Position numbers and translations under genes: made by a program. This document shows positions 8,777-18,271 of a stretch of 39,159 bases of DNA, piece after piece (within the stretch, counting starts at the first letter, position 1; each line of letters starts with the position of its first letter). The notes beneath the pieces are model-generated. The model saw only the letters and a list, made by a program, of their open reading frames with translations, did no database searches and was not told the DNA's origin. Source of the stretch: Bryobacterales bacterium (lineage in GTDB: Bacteria > Acidobacteriota > Terriglobia > Bryobacterales > Bryobacteraceae); NCBI GenBank assembly GCA_025350625.1, contig JANXXL010000276.1:1-39159 (forward strand). Reading direction: 5' to 3'.

Positions 8777-8809
8777 GCCAGGGCGATCCTTGCGCGCCCG
8801 CTCCCTGCA

Positions 8810-11176
8810 CTACGGTGCCAGTGCCAGCCGGTGCATCAAGTCCACATAGCGCGGATCGCCACGGATGAAGTCGAACGGGGAAAAGCGGACGATGCCGACT
8901 AATTCAATATCCTGTTCGGTAAACGCCCTTTCCAGGTATTCGATCGCCTTATTACGATCACCGGCAATCGCGAAACCCAGCGCGACATTCGCCGGGTCAC
9001 CGCCTTTAGGAAGCGTGGCGAGCATGTACTTGCTGTAGCCTTGAGCATCCGCACTGAACGTGCCGGGCAGCGGAATGAATTTCTGTATTTCGCTGAGGGC
9101 CTCCGCGAAGCGTCCGGTAATCGCGTAGAATTCCGAAACATAAAAGTGAGCCGGACCGAAAGACGGATCGCTTTCGAGGAGTTTTTTGAATTGGGCCGAC
9201 GCCTCGGGATACTGGCGGGCGATCATCAGCGTCAGCCCATAATTCAAATTCATGATGGGCGAAAGCGGGTCGAGCGACAGCGCGGTGCGGAACTCGCTCA
9301 GCGCTTGCTCCGTTCGTTTTTGGGGATTCAGAACCAGGAAGGCGTAAAAATAATGAGCGGCGGCGTTGTTGGAATTCAACTGGAGCGCCCGCTGGAATTC
9401 CGCTTCAGCCTCCTGCAACTTTGAATTCGCGGCGAGCGCGCTGGCCCGCGCGGTGTGGGCCTCGGACAGCGAGTCGTCCAGTTCGAGCGCCTTGCGGGAA
9501 GCCGCGTCCGCCAAAACACGCGCTTGCGGGAAACTGATGCCGATGCCGTAACTGGGGCCGACATTGTAGGTATCCGCCAACCCGGTGTAAGCCAGCGCAT
9601 AAGACGGATCGGCAGCGATCGCCTGCTGGAATAGAACGATACTCTTTTTGAGGCCCTCCGGCGTGCGACCGTACCACAACTGGCGTCCTTCAAGATACAA
9701 CCGGTAGGCCTCGGTGTTGGAGGTTCCGGCGCGACCCATGCGCTGCTGTTGGTTGCCGCTCAAATGCGTCTGCAGCATGTTTGAAATGTCGCGGGTGATG
9801 TCGCCCTGCACCTGCATGAGGTCCGCCATCTTGCGGGCATAATGGGAACCCCACAGTTCGCTGCCGTCGGCGGTGTTCACCAGGTCGGCTTCGACATTCA
9901 ACTCATCGCCATGCTGCGTGATGCGTCCCAGCAGAACCGCGCCCACCTGCAGCGCCTGGCCAATCTGCCGCGGATCTTCCTGCGTTCCTTTAAATCGAAA
10001 GACCGTGCTCCGCGCCATCACCTTGAGGTTAGGCAGTTGCGAGAGCGTGCCGATCAAGCTATCGGTCAAGCCATCGCTCAGATACTCGTTATTGGGGTCG
10101 GCCGAAGCATTGACGAACGGCAGCACGGCCATGGACGTCACCGTTCGGGTTTCGGATTTTCCGCGGGTGAAGTACACCGCGGCGGCAGCGGCGATGACGA
10201 TTAGCACAGCCAAGCCGGCGGCCAGCATTTTACGCGAACGTCCTGGCGCCGGCGCCGCCGGGACCGCCGAAGAGCCCCCGGAAATCGCAGACGAGTGTCC
10301 GGAATCGAGGGTGCGCTTCAGCCGCGCCAGATCGGTGCGCAGATCGGCCGCGCTCTGGTAGCGCAGGTTGCGGTCTTTCTCGAGGGCTTTGCCAATGATG
10401 TTTTCCAATTCCGCGGGAGTGTTGGGATTGAACCGCGCCACCGCCGGCGGCGCTGCATCCAGAATGGCTTTGAAGATTTCCGCGGAACTGCCGCCGCGAA
10501 ACGGAACCGTACCGGTGGCCATCTCGTAAAGCACGGCGCCGAAAGAAAACAAATCCGTACGCGCGTCCAACTCTTTGGCTCGCGCCTGTTCCGGCGACAT
10601 GTAGGCGATCGTGCCCAGCATCGATCCCGGACTAGTGAGATCCTGTTGATCGATAGTGACCGTCAGCATGTTGGTCGGTCCCGCCGCGCTTGAAGAGCCG
10701 GCCGCCGGCCCCACCTTGGCCAGCCCGAAATCCAGCACCTTGGCGTGCCCCCGCTTGGTCACAAAAATGTTGGCCGGCTTGATGTCGCGGTGAACGATTC
10801 CCTGGGAATGCGCGGCGTCCAAGCCGTCGGCAATCTCCATGGCCAGCGTCAGCATGGTTTCGTTTTCCAGCGGTTTCGCGCCAATGAGGTGCTTCAGCGT
10901 AACGCCGTCGAGAAACTCCATCGCGATGAAAGTATGCTCACCGTGTTTGCCGATTTCATAGATGGTGCAGATATTCGGATGATTGAGAGCGGACGCCGCC
11001 CGCGCCTCGCGGCGAAAGCGTTCGAGCGCCTGCGGGTCGCGCGACATTTCATCGGGCAGGAATTTGAGGGCGACGAAGCGGCCGAGTTCGGTGTCCTCGG
11101 CCTTGTAGACCACACCCATGCCGCCGCCGCCGAGTTTCTCGACGATCCGGTAGTGGGAGATGATCTCGCCTATCAT
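8810..11176 (-). CDS. Transmembrane Ser/Thr protein kinase with TolB-like and TPR sensor region
   Basis: A 788-residue Hanks-type kinase. The cytoplasmic catalytic domain spans about residues 9-280: glycine loop GGGGMG 16-21, K38 in VALKFL, catalytic HRDIKPAN with D131, DFG at 149-151 and the SPEQ segment at 194-197. A Ser/Ala/Pro-rich linker leads to one membrane helix at about 317-337. The outside part starts with a TolB-N/FlgO-like domain ([24 protein letters not shown], about 349-470), then TPR repeats to about 750. This architecture is abundant in Acidobacteriota and Solibacter-type genomes. Targets are unknown. A TAGAAT -10-like element lies at 11209-11204 on the minus strand. The gene is bracketed by the rpsU-end direct repeat. 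Confidence 0.93.
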   Translation of the reverse strand: MIGEIISHYRIVEKLGGGGMGVVYKAEDTELGRFVALKFLPDEMSRDPQALERFRREARAASALNHPNICTIYEIGKHGEHTFIAMEFLDGVTLKHLIGAKPLENETMLTLAMEIADGLDAAHSQGIVHRDIKPANIFVTKRGHAKVLDFGLAKVGPAAGSSSAAGPTNMLTVTIDQQDLTSPGSMLGTIAYMSPEQARAKELDARTDLFSFGAVLYEMATGTVPFRGGSSAEIFKAILDAAPPAVARFNPNTPAELENIIGKALEKDRNLRYQSAADLRTDLARLKRTLDSGHSSAISGGSSAVPAAPAPGRSRKMLAAGLAVLIVIAAAAAVYFTRGKSETRTVTSMAVLPFVNASADPNNEYLSDGLTDSLIGTLSQLPNLKVMARSTVFRFKGTQEDPRQIGQALQVGAVLLGRITQHGDELNVEADLVNTADGSELWGSHYARKMADLMQVQGDITRDISNMLQTHLSGNQQQRMGRAGTSNTEAYRLYLEGRQLWYGRTPEGLKKSIVLFQQAIAADPSYALAYTGLADTYNVGPSYGIGISFPQARVLADAASRKALELDDSLSEAHTARASALAANSKLQEAEAEFQRALQLNSNNAAAHYFYAFLVLNPQKRTEQALSEFRTALSLDPLSPIMNLNYGLTLMIARQYPEASAQFKKLLESDPSFGPAHFYVSEFYAITGRFAEALSEIQKFIPLPGTFSADAQGYSKYMLATLPKGGDPANVALGFAIAGDRNKAIEYLERAFTEQDIELVGIVRFSPFDFIRGDPRYVDLMHRLALAP

Positions 11177-11546
11177 GAGGGAGCCGGAAGTTGAGGCCCT
11201 TCTATTCTACGATGCGGTGCGGGGCAATCGATAGAATGCATCTGCCGCACTCAGGAGCCTTGCAATTTTAAAGGCCGAATTTCGATGTGCCGAAGGTCAG
11301 ACGTGTTTCTTGCGAAATACCGAAAGATGTACATCATGACGATTAAAACCGGCTGAAACGGAGCGCCGGAGGGCACGTTTCCATGCCAAGGGTGCTGAAA
11401 GTTCGAACGGCGCGTCTGACGTCGCGCTGGCTATCGGCAAACGAAAATCGCTCATAGGCGGAACCGGGCGGGTCCCCACTCTTCGCCCCTCCTTCAGCCA
11501 ACTGGATCGATTCGGATCAGCACCGCTCGTAGCTGCTGTAAGGCCG
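11177..11546. other. 370-bp stretch without a credible gene
   Basis: This gap separates the start of the kinase gene from the end of the secreted TPR gene. I see a kinase -10-like element (TAGAAT, minus strand 11209-11204) and the second copy of the rpsU-end repeat (11508-11532). A 60-codon frame at 11297-11479 on the minus strand has no ribosome binding site and no recognisable features. No tRNA, terminator or riboswitch was found. Confidence 0.5.
11508..11532 (+). repeat. Direct repeat copy 2 (rpsU 3'-end sequence without rpsU)
   Basis: This copy matches 8752-8776 at 24 of 25 bases and even keeps the D-S-D-Q-H-R-S-stop reading. The bases upstream do not encode the rest of S21, so it is an isolated 3'-end fragment. 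It sits 15 bp before the stop of the minus-strand TPR gene. Confidence 0.85.
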
Positions 11547-13808
11547 CTACTTTATGTCCTGCGCGAATCCTAAATTCACTGGTTGGGTTGGAATCGTCTT
11601 GAACGCCTTGCCCGCCAGCAGTTGCTGCTGATCGTTCACGCTTTTCTCCCACGAGGCGAAGCTAATACTGAGAGAAACGACCGCCGCCCGGATGGTCCGC
11701 GCAATGGAGATTGCGTCCTGCACGCTCGAGATGGCGCCGATCACGCTAAAGCCCGACGTCGCGATGTCCATGCTGGCTGAGGCAATGTTGTACCCCATTT
11801 TGAACTTCTCGCCTCCGCTCATGCCTTCGGTTCCCAGCTTGGAATCTTCCAATCCCGGGTACCTCACAAAAAGCCGCGTGTAGTTATTGGCAAACCTCCG
11901 CGCTTGCGGACCTTCAACCGGAGTGTAGGTGGGGAGATAGATCGGCGACAGCGTAATTTCCTGATCTGCAAGCTTCAGCTTGATCACGCCTTTGTCGGTT
12001 TCTACTTTCTTAATCTGGCTCAAACTCAGATCGAGCGAATCGAACTGTTGCGCGCGGGCAACGGAAGGATCGATCACCATATCGCCCAGGCCATCTTCGC
12101 CCGCCGGCTTGCCAGGCGGCGCCGGATTCCCGTTCTTGTCGTAGGAAGAAAGATAGATCAAGCGCAGCCCGTCTCGATTTAACTCCACCTTCACCGCCCG
12201 ATCCTGCTTCCGTCCGCGCATTTCGGCATAAAAGGCCGGCGGCAGGCCCTGGCTCGCGACTACATCGAAACTCTTGATGGCGGAACGCCCGTCGTTAGCC
12301 TGCAAGAAAACCAGTCCCATGAGCTGGTTCGCCTCGGTCCCCAGGGGGAAGAGAGCGAGAGCGATCTGCAAGTGCTCGCTCGCCTCTCCTAGCTGCTGCT
12401 GGGCGTAAGCAAAGGGAATCGCGAAGCCGCCTACCCGGTTCCGCGCTTTAGCTTGCTCATTCTTCTTTTTCACCTGTGCTCGCTTGGCACGGAGCGCGCT
12501 GCGCTTCTCAGAGCCGTTGAAAGTCAGCTTCAGGGACCGGTTAAATAAATCGGCGGCGATGTCACCGGCGGCATCCACCTCTTCGTCATACTTGGCGCGT
12601 TTTGCGTCCAAGGTGCTGAGGTGCAGAGCGGCTTCGTCTTTGGCGCTTTGATCGGGGGTCAACTGCTGGAAACGCGTGAAATTCTCGCGGGCTCGGTCGA
12701 TATCCCCGGTCGCTTCGTAGAGCAGAGCCAGCTTCCATTTGGTGGGCGCGAATTCGGGGCCGAGAGCGGCGGCGGTAGTAAACGACTTGAGCGCACGATC
12801 GTACTTGCGCTCGGCCAGCGCACCGTAAGCCGATGCATACAACCGGCGAATCTCGACGCCGTCCCGGCCCGGCAGCGCGAGCAAAGCTTTCAGGTCATCG
12901 ATACGGGCATGCGATTCCTCGGCATCCAGCGTCTTCGGGGACATTTCCAGATATTTTTCGAGCAGCCCCACAGCCTCCGCGGTTCGCCCGTTGCTCTCGG
13001 CGCAATTTGCGAGATTGAAGGTAGCGGACGGGCTCTTTGCCAGAGTAGTCTTGAGTTCGCCCAGTGCATTGCACAAGCTGGATCTGTGACCCGCGCTGCT
13101 GTCGCTGCGCGCGGGTGGCCGGCTCGGCTTCGGAACCGCAGGAGTGGTCGGCCGCGCGGCGGGAGTCTCCGCCGCCGTGTCGCCTTCGAAAAACGGCTCC
13201 TCGGATCCACCGTCATCCTCAAGGGATGCGTTCAGGCCGATGCTGTCGGCGAGCTGGTTGACGCGGACGATACGATCCCGGTCGCTGTCACTCATCGAGA
13301 ACCCGTTCTCTCCAGTCGTGACATGCGTCAGAAGCTGCTGAAGTTTCTCGCGTTGCTTCGGCTCGACGGTTCCGGGTTTCGCCTTCGCCAGGTATTCGAG
13401 GGCCTTTTCACGATCTCCCATCTGGAAATAGCAGAGCGCAAGATCGTAGGAGAGCACCGCCTGGAAGGTCTGGAGCTTCATGCTTTGGTCCAGCGCCGAA
13501 GCGGCATCCTTAAAATTGCGCGCCTCGTAGAGCTTGCGCGATTGATTCAAGGCGTCCTTCACTCGCTTGTGAATTTCCTCGTCTACACGCTTCAAAGCGT
13601 CGGTGACTTCTTTCACTTCGATAAGCGCCTGGGACGCGGCATACTTGGCCCGCGCCTCCGCCAGTTGCCCGAGCTTTTCCAGTTTTTGGGCTTCTCCGGT
13701 TATGGTCTTGACTTGACCTTCCAACGCTTTTTTCTGCGTCTTTTCGAGGTTTTCGCCGGCCAGTCCTAAAGACATCCAAAAGGCCAGGAGAATCGTCTTT
13801 TTTCGCAT
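11547..13808 (-). CDS. Secreted TPR-repeat protein of unknown function
   Basis: A 753-residue protein with a short N-terminal signal sequence (MRKKTILLAFWMSLGLAG). A lysine-rich helical region, probably coiled coil, spans about 20-110. TPR-like repeats cover about 110-160 and 230-500. Between them is a Pro/Ala/Thr-rich linker (about 205-240, PAARPTTPAVPKPSRPPARS). The C-terminal 250 residues contain a beta-rich segment (VELNRDGLRLIYLSSYDKNG) and end in a moderately hydrophobic helical stretch near 675-725. I do not recognise a named family. It probably scaffolds protein contacts in the envelope. It is read in the same direction as the downstream kinase gene but 370 bp apart, so an operon is unlikely. 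Confidence 0.8.
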   Translation of the reverse strand: MRKKTILLAFWMSLGLAGENLEKTQKKALEGQVKTITGEAQKLEKLGQLAEARAKYAASQALIEVKEVTDALKRVDEEIHKRVKDALNQSRKLYEARNFKDAASALDQSMKLQTFQAVLSYDLALCYFQMGDREKALEYLAKAKPGTVEPKQREKLQQLLTHVTTGENGFSMSDSDRDRIVRVNQLADSIGLNASLEDDGGSEEPFFEGDTAAETPAARPTTPAVPKPSRPPARSDSSAGHRSSLCNALGELKTTLAKSPSATFNLANCAESNGRTAEAVGLLEKYLEMSPKTLDAEESHARIDDLKALLALPGRDGVEIRRLYASAYGALAERKYDRALKSFTTAAALGPEFAPTKWKLALLYEATGDIDRARENFTRFQQLTPDQSAKDEAALHLSTLDAKRAKYDEEVDAAGDIAADLFNRSLKLTFNGSEKRSALRAKRAQVKKKNEQAKARNRVGGFAIPFAYAQQQLGEASEHLQIALALFPLGTEANQLMGLVFLQANDGRSAIKSFDVVASQGLPPAFYAEMRGRKQDRAVKVELNRDGLRLIYLSSYDKNGNPAPPGKPAGEDGLGDMVIDPSVARAQQFDSLDLSLSQIKKVETDKGVIKLKLADQEITLSPIYLPTYTPVEGPQARRFANNYTRLFVRYPGLEDSKLGTEGMSGGEKFKMGYNIASASMDIATSGFSVIGAISSVQDAISIARTIRAAVVSLSISFASWEKSVNDQQQLLAGKAFKTIPTQPVNLGFAQDIK

Positions 13809-14093
13809 AAGCCCTTTCGAGGAACCTCTCCGATCGGCGTTGGTGTTTCGCGAAAACGGCCGCCGCCCAAGAACACCGGCGGCGTACGGATACAGCCAAT
13901 CAAAACCGCGCCTGCGTTAGCGTAGCATTGTCAGGGCGGTTGAAACCCAGGCCGGATGTAGCAGGCTAAGTTGCCATGCGACCAATGACGGTTGACACGA
14001 TTGGGTTTTTGCTGAACACTATAGAGCGGTCGGCGAGAGCATTTGGGCCGAGGCGAAGATTCAACTCGCAAACTCGAATAACGGGAGAAAATC

Positions 14094-15353
14094 ATGGATT
14101 CCAATCGATCTGGCCGGAGACGGTTCCTGAAAAGTGCCGCGTTGGCCGGCTTGGCCGCGGGCGCGGAGCAATCGGCCAGCGCCCAATCGGCCGTCTCTGA
14201 AGCAGCGCCGAAAGAAACCCATACCCACGGCGAGCCGTCGCGCTTTGCGAAAGATGGGGTACGGGGGGTAAAGCTGAGCCTGAATCACATGACTTACTAC
14301 ACCCCGCTTCAGGATTCTGCAGGAATCATCACGCCGGCGCCGTTCCACTTCATGCAACAACACTCCTCCCGCCTGCCGGATATCGATCCCGCGCAACACC
14401 GCCTTACGGTTCACGGCATGGTAGATCGACCTTTGAGCTTCACCATGGAGGAATTGAAGCGCCTGCCTTCGGTTTCCAGGATTTATTTCGTCGAGTGCCA
14501 TGGAAACGGCTCTCCCATGCGCCATAGCGACAACGATCCGAAGGAAGGGTTGCCGATTCAATATACCCACGGAATGACGAGTTGCAGCGAATGGACCGGG
14601 GTGCCGCTTTCTGTGTTGCTCAAAGAGGCCGGCCTGCAAAAAGAGGCTAGCTGGCTGGTTTACGAGGGGGCGGACGCCGGCAAGTATACATATACTCTTC
14701 CGCTGGCGAAGGCCATGGACGATGTTATGGTCGCCTACGCTCAGAATGGCGAGCCGGTTCGTCCCGAGCAGGGTTACCCGTTGCGGATGTTGGTGCCCGG
14801 CTGGGAAGGGCCCTTCAACGTTAAGTGGCTCAGGCACATTAAAGTGGTGGACCAGCCCTACATGACCTGGAATGAAAGCATGAACCACTCGATTCCTAGA
14901 GCCGATCTGGGCGGTAAATCGCGCTGGTATCACTTTCAGATGGCGGTGAAATCGGTAATTACCAAGCCCTCGGCGGGACTAAAACTGCCCGGCCCAGGTT
15001 TTTACGAGATTACTGGTCTGGCTTGGTCCGGTTTGGGCGCGGTGCGCAAGGTCGAGGTATCCACCGACGGCGGCCGCAGTTGGAAGGATGCGAAACTGCA
15101 AACGCCGGTGCTGCGGATGGCGCACACCCGGTTTAATTTCGACTGGAATTGGGACGGCGAAGAGGCGGTGATTCAGTCACGGTGCACCGACGATCAGGGA
15201 GAGGTTCAACCGTCGCTCGCTGAGCTAAATAAGAATTGGGGTATCAGCGAAGACAGCCATGCGCAAATGAAAAGCCGCGCCATTCATATCAATGCCATTC
15301 AACCGTGGAAGGTGGCCCGCGATGGGAGTGTACACGATGCGATGTTCTCTTAA
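14094..15353 (+). CDS. SoxC-like sulfite dehydrogenase, molybdopterin subunit
   Basis: A 419-residue member of the sulfite oxidase/SoxC family, which oxidises sulfite or protein-bound sulfur at a Mo-molybdopterin centre in the periplasm. The Tat signal SGRRRFLKSAALAGLA opens the protein. The oxidoreductase molybdopterin-binding domain covers about 60-260, with C135 in VECHGNG as the probable Mo ligand and the SCSEWTGVPLSVLL segment near 163-176. A Mo-co dimerisation domain of Ig type follows (about 280-400, VEVSTDGGRSWKDAKL). GGGAGA at 14083-14088 supports the start. The cytochrome c gene overlaps the 3' end by 17 bp, giving a SorAB/SoxCD-like pair. No soxXYZAB genes are visible, so a stand-alone sulfite dehydrogenase is the simplest reading. 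Confidence 0.9.
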   Translation: MDSNRSGRRRFLKSAALAGLAAGAEQSASAQSAVSEAAPKETHTHGEPSRFAKDGVRGVKLSLNHMTYYTPLQDSAGIITPAPFHFMQQHSSRLPDIDPAQHRLTVHGMVDRPLSFTMEELKRLPSVSRIYFVECHGNGSPMRHSDNDPKEGLPIQYTHGMTSCSEWTGVPLSVLLKEAGLQKEASWLVYEGADAGKYTYTLPLAKAMDDVMVAYAQNGEPVRPEQGYPLRMLVPGWEGPFNVKWLRHIKVVDQPYMTWNESMNHSIPRADLGGKSRWYHFQMAVKSVITKPSAGLKLPGPGFYEITGLAWSGLGAVRKVEVSTDGGRSWKDAKLQTPVLRMAHTRFNFDWNWDGEEAVIQSRCTDDQGEVQPSLAELNKNWGISEDSHAQMKSRAIHINAIQPWKVARDGSVHDAMFS

Positions 15354-15909
15354 TATGAGCGCGCCGGTAATAATGCTGGCAGCCGCCGCGATGGGGCTGG
15401 CGCAGTCGCCGACTTTTAAAGTGGGCACGCCTTTGAGCCCGGACGAAATACGCGGCTTCGACATGATGGTGGGCCCGGAGGGAAAAGAACTTCCCCCTGG
15501 GAGTGGCACCGCGAAAGAAGGCGCGGAGATCTTCGCCAAGCAATGCGCTGTGTGCCACGGCAAGAACGGAAGCGGAGGGCCGGCCAATCGTCTAGTGTTG
15601 GGCAGTCCCGGGAACCCGCATCGCGGCCCCTGGAAAGATACTGAAAAGTCCGCCACCAGCTATTACCCGTATCCCACCATTGCGTGGGATTATATCCAGC
15701 GCGCTATGCCTGCCACTAAACCGGGATCGCTAACCCCGACTGAAGTTTACTCGCTGGTTGCGTTTCTGTTTTACCAGAATGGCATCATCCAGGAGACCGA
15801 CGTCATGGACGCCAAGAGTTTGCCGAAGGTACAGATGCCCAATCGCGATGGCTTCGTGCCCGGAAAACCGGTCTGGCCTCCAGTTCCTAAAAAACCCAGC
15901 TGGTACTGA
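15337..15909 (+). CDS. Class I cytochrome c, electron acceptor of the SoxC-like enzyme
   Basis: A 190-residue periplasmic monohaem cytochrome. The N-terminus has a signal peptide (about 1-23, VIMLAAAAMGLAQS). The haem site CAVCH is at residues 70-74, and M124 in RAMPATKPG is the likely sixth ligand. The C-terminus is Pro/Trp-rich. The start at 15337 is chosen over upstream ATGs because GGGAG at 15324-15328 is correctly spaced and the signal peptide then begins at residue 1. It overlaps the end of the Mo subunit gene by 17 bp, indicating coupled translation and a physical or electron-transfer partnership. Confidence 0.9.
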   Translation: MRCSLNMSAPVIMLAAAAMGLAQSPTFKVGTPLSPDEIRGFDMMVGPEGKELPPGSGTAKEGAEIFAKQCAVCHGKNGSGGPANRLVLGSPGNPHRGPWKDTEKSATSYYPYPTIAWDYIQRAMPATKPGSLTPTEVYSLVAFLFYQNGIIQETDVMDAKSLPKVQMPNRDGFVPGKPVWPPVPKKPSWY

Positions 15910-16161
15910 TGGGTGTGACACAGCCGGCGGCAGATACTGGTCACCAGGGAACCGCTCACCCGTGACGTTCTTACTGTGGCATATGTCTTAGTTTTGCGCC
16001 TGCATAGCCCTGCAAGCGTTTAGACAACTTTTCGCATCATTTCCGGATTCCTGGAGGTTCCAATCCTGCATGAGGGTGATAACCTTATGCCTACCAACAG
16101 AATGGCAAAGGAACATCGCGTGCAGTATAAGTCGCAGTTCAGATTGGAATTGGAGGAAGCC

Positions 16162-16392
16162 ATGAGAAAACTTTTGCTTAGCGCACTGCTATTAGGGGCA
16201 ATGAGCTCCGTCACGTACGCTAAAAACGAACACGACGAAAATAAAAACGACAACAAAAGCGACGAATCGCGCGACGAGAACAAAAACAGGAACGACCGAA
16301 GCGTGCCGGAGATTGACCCGAACTCGGCCATTTCCGCTGTATTTCTGCTGGCAAGCGGAGTCCTTATGATTAGGGGCCGCCGCAAGCAATAA
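16162..16392 (+). CDS. VPEID-CTERM sorting-signal peptide (probable exosortase E substrate)
   Basis: A 76-residue exported precursor. GGAGG at 16152-16156 fixes the start at 16162; a longer frame from 16087 lacks a ribosome binding site and would hide the signal peptide. Residues 1-20 are a signal peptide ending SSVTYA. Residues 21-47 consist only of polar or charged residues (N, D, E, K, R, S, H). VPEID at 48-52 starts a C-terminal sorting domain with a hydrophobic helix (SAISAVFLLASGVLMI) and the basic tail RGRRKQ. This tripartite signal matches the VPEID variant of PEP-CTERM signals, known to pair with exosortase E. The xrtE gene begins 22 bp downstream, probably in one operon. After processing only about 27-30 residues would remain. 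Confidence 0.88.
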   Translation: MRKLLLSALLLGAMSSVTYAKNEHDENKNDNKSDESRDENKNRNDRSVPEIDPNSAISAVFLLASGVLMIRGRRKQ

Positions 16393-16414
16393 TCGCGTCC
16401 AGTGGGCCTAATTA

Positions 16415-18124
16415 ATGGGGGTGCGCATTGCGAAAATTAGCCCTACATCATCGGCCGTAAGTCTCATCCAGCCAGCTGTTCAGTTCTCAATACCTATAGC
16501 CCCGCGCAACGCCTGGCTGCCGCGGCGGTTGATTGCTCTCGCCCTCCTGTTCGTAGCCGAAATCGTCGTACTGTCAATCCTGTTCGACACGAAGGATCTG
16601 ATAGGAACAACAGTTCTCACCCGCTTTCTCAGCGATCAATTTCCGGCGCTGCTGCAGATTGGGCTGGCGGCGGCCACCGTGTACACTATCCTGATCTTCT
16701 TCACTGCGCGGAATCTTGTCTCTGAAATTTCCACCAAGTATAGAGACACCCCCATCTCGTGGCCAATGTTGGGTGGACATCTGGGAGCGGTCCTTGGGTT
16801 TCTATTCCTCTCGCGAAGGCTGTTCAGCGGTGCGGCGCTTTCTACGAGGCCGGATTTAATGGCTGCCACGTGGATACTGACTGGTGCGTGCCTGGCCTGC
16901 CTTGCGGCGATCGCGCTGGTGCCGGTGAAAGCGTGGCTCGCCCTCCTCTATGGGAGCAGCGGGATCACAGCTGCCGCCATCGCCGCCGGCATTTTCGCCT
17001 CGTTTGGGATGGACCTGGCACGGATTTTTTGGCTGCCGCTTTCCGGCTTAACATTCTCTGCGGTGAAGTTGCTTCTAGCGCCTTTCATTCCAGTTCTCGT
17101 CTCTGACCGAAGCTCTCTGCTTATTGGAAGCTCGCGCTTTTCCGTGGTCATAAGCCCGGGATGTTCGGGAGTGGAAGGTGCGATGCTTATGCTGGTCGTG
17201 ACCGTCGCTTGGCTGTGGCTTTTCCGGAAGGAATGCAAGTTTCCACAAGCGCTGCTCATTATCCCCGCCGGCGTCTGCCTGATTTTGCTCTTAAACTGTG
17301 TCCGAATCGCCGCATTGGTGCTGATAGGACACGCGGGCGCACCCCAGATCGCCTTGGGAGGATTTCACTCGCAAGCCGGCTGGATCGCCTTCAATGCCGT
17401 TGCCCTGGGCCTGGCTCTGCCTTTGCGAAGGTGGAGTTTTTTGACCAACGCTGGGCCGCTCGAATCGCCTGGCAGCACAAGTACACCGGCCAATCCCTCC
17501 GTCTGGTATCTCGCTCCATTCGCGTCGATTTTGGTTGCCGGTATGGTATCGAGCGCATCGTCTGCAGGATTTGAGTGGCTGTATCCTCTGCGTTTCTTGG
17601 TTGCGGCCGGAACTCTTTTCTACTTTCGAAGAATGTATCGAGACCTGGACTGGCGAGTGGGATGGGTTGGACCGTTCGCGGGTGTCGCCGTCTTCTTAAT
17701 ATGGATGGGACTGGCTAAGTGGTCAGCGTCCCCGGCCGACAGTGCCACCGAACGGGCTCTGTCATCCATGCCTTTTGCAGCCAGCTTCGCGTGGGTAACT
17801 TTCCGCCTGTTGGCGGCCACGATTACTGTTCCAATCGCCGAAGAACTGGCATTTCGGGGGTTCCTACTTCGCCGCCTGGTTTCGGAAAAGTTCGAAACCG
17901 TCGCCAGGCAAAGCTTCGGGTTGATGCCGATCGTGGTCTCTTCGGTGGCCTTCGGACTCATGCATGGAAACCGATGGCTTGCCGGTACACTGGCCGGCGT
18001 CGTTTATGCGCTCGCCTACCGGACACGGGGAAGGATCGGGGACGCGGTTGCTGCCCATGCGCTAACGAACCTCCTTCTGGCGGCGACGATGCTGCAAAGC
18101 GGAACATGGCGAACCTCCTGGTGA
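16415..18124 (+). CDS. xrtE: Exosortase E / CPBP-type protease fusion (XrtE, VPEID-CTERM system)
   Basis: A 569-residue multi-spanning membrane protein fusing two enzymes. The N-terminal exosortase domain has the Cys-Arg-His triad: C250 in SPGCSGVEG, R297 in LNCVRIAAL and H318 in GGFHSQAGW. It would cleave and transfer proteins carrying the VPEID signal. The C-terminal part (about 450-569) is a CPBP (CAAX-protease/bacteriocin-processing, Abi) domain with E476-E477 and R481 in EELAFRG, H517 in GLMHGNRW and H548/N552 in AAHALTN. This fusion is diagnostic of exosortase E. The ribosome binding site is weak, so the exact start is uncertain, and coupling to the upstream VPEID peptide gene is likely. 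Confidence 0.92.
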   Translation: MGVRIAKISPTSSAVSLIQPAVQFSIPIAPRNAWLPRRLIALALLFVAEIVVLSILFDTKDLIGTTVLTRFLSDQFPALLQIGLAAATVYTILIFFTARNLVSEISTKYRDTPISWPMLGGHLGAVLGFLFLSRRLFSGAALSTRPDLMAATWILTGACLACLAAIALVPVKAWLALLYGSSGITAAAIAAGIFASFGMDLARIFWLPLSGLTFSAVKLLLAPFIPVLVSDRSSLLIGSSRFSVVISPGCSGVEGAMLMLVVTVAWLWLFRKECKFPQALLIIPAGVCLILLLNCVRIAALVLIGHAGAPQIALGGFHSQAGWIAFNAVALGLALPLRRWSFLTNAGPLESPGSTSTPANPSVWYLAPFASILVAGMVSSASSAGFEWLYPLRFLVAAGTLFYFRRMYRDLDWRVGWVGPFAGVAVFLIWMGLAKWSASPADSATERALSSMPFAASFAWVTFRLLAATITVPIAEELAFRGFLLRRLVSEKFETVARQSFGLMPIVVSSVAFGLMHGNRWLAGTLAGVVYALAYRTRGRIGDAVAAHALTNLLLAATMLQSGTWRTSW

Positions 18125-18271
18125 GCGCCGACAGACAGCGCGCAATAACCGAAGTACTGCGCGGAGTTGGTACTCCGGCGTAAGTACCATCGGTTGGACG
18201 TTTCAGTACTGCAAAGCCATTGTCTTTGACCTGTCTAAGCCTCATTATTCAAACATCGGAGGAAATGAATA

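Noticed and set aside
11297-11479. 60-codon minus-strand frame in the gap upstream of the kinase
   Set aside because: No ribosome binding site, no signal peptide, no recognisable motif.
12621-13769. 382-codon plus-strand frame
   Set aside because: Mirror of the secreted TPR gene; low-complexity Arg/Gly-rich translation with no ribosome binding site.
13992-14025. TTGACA followed by TATAGA upstream of the SoxC-like gene
   Set aside because: The spacer is 22 bp, too long for a normal sigma-70 promoter, and no better -10 is present at 16-18 bp.
15961-16022. TGGCAT...TTGC resembling a sigma-54 promoter before the VPEID peptide gene
   Set aside because: GG and GC elements are 16 bases apart instead of 10, so it does not fit.
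18153-18230. GCAAAGCC segment and small hairpin resembling part of a c-di-GMP-I riboswitch
   Set aside because: The essential GGGCAAACC half is absent and the stems do not fit the consensus, so no riboswitch is called.
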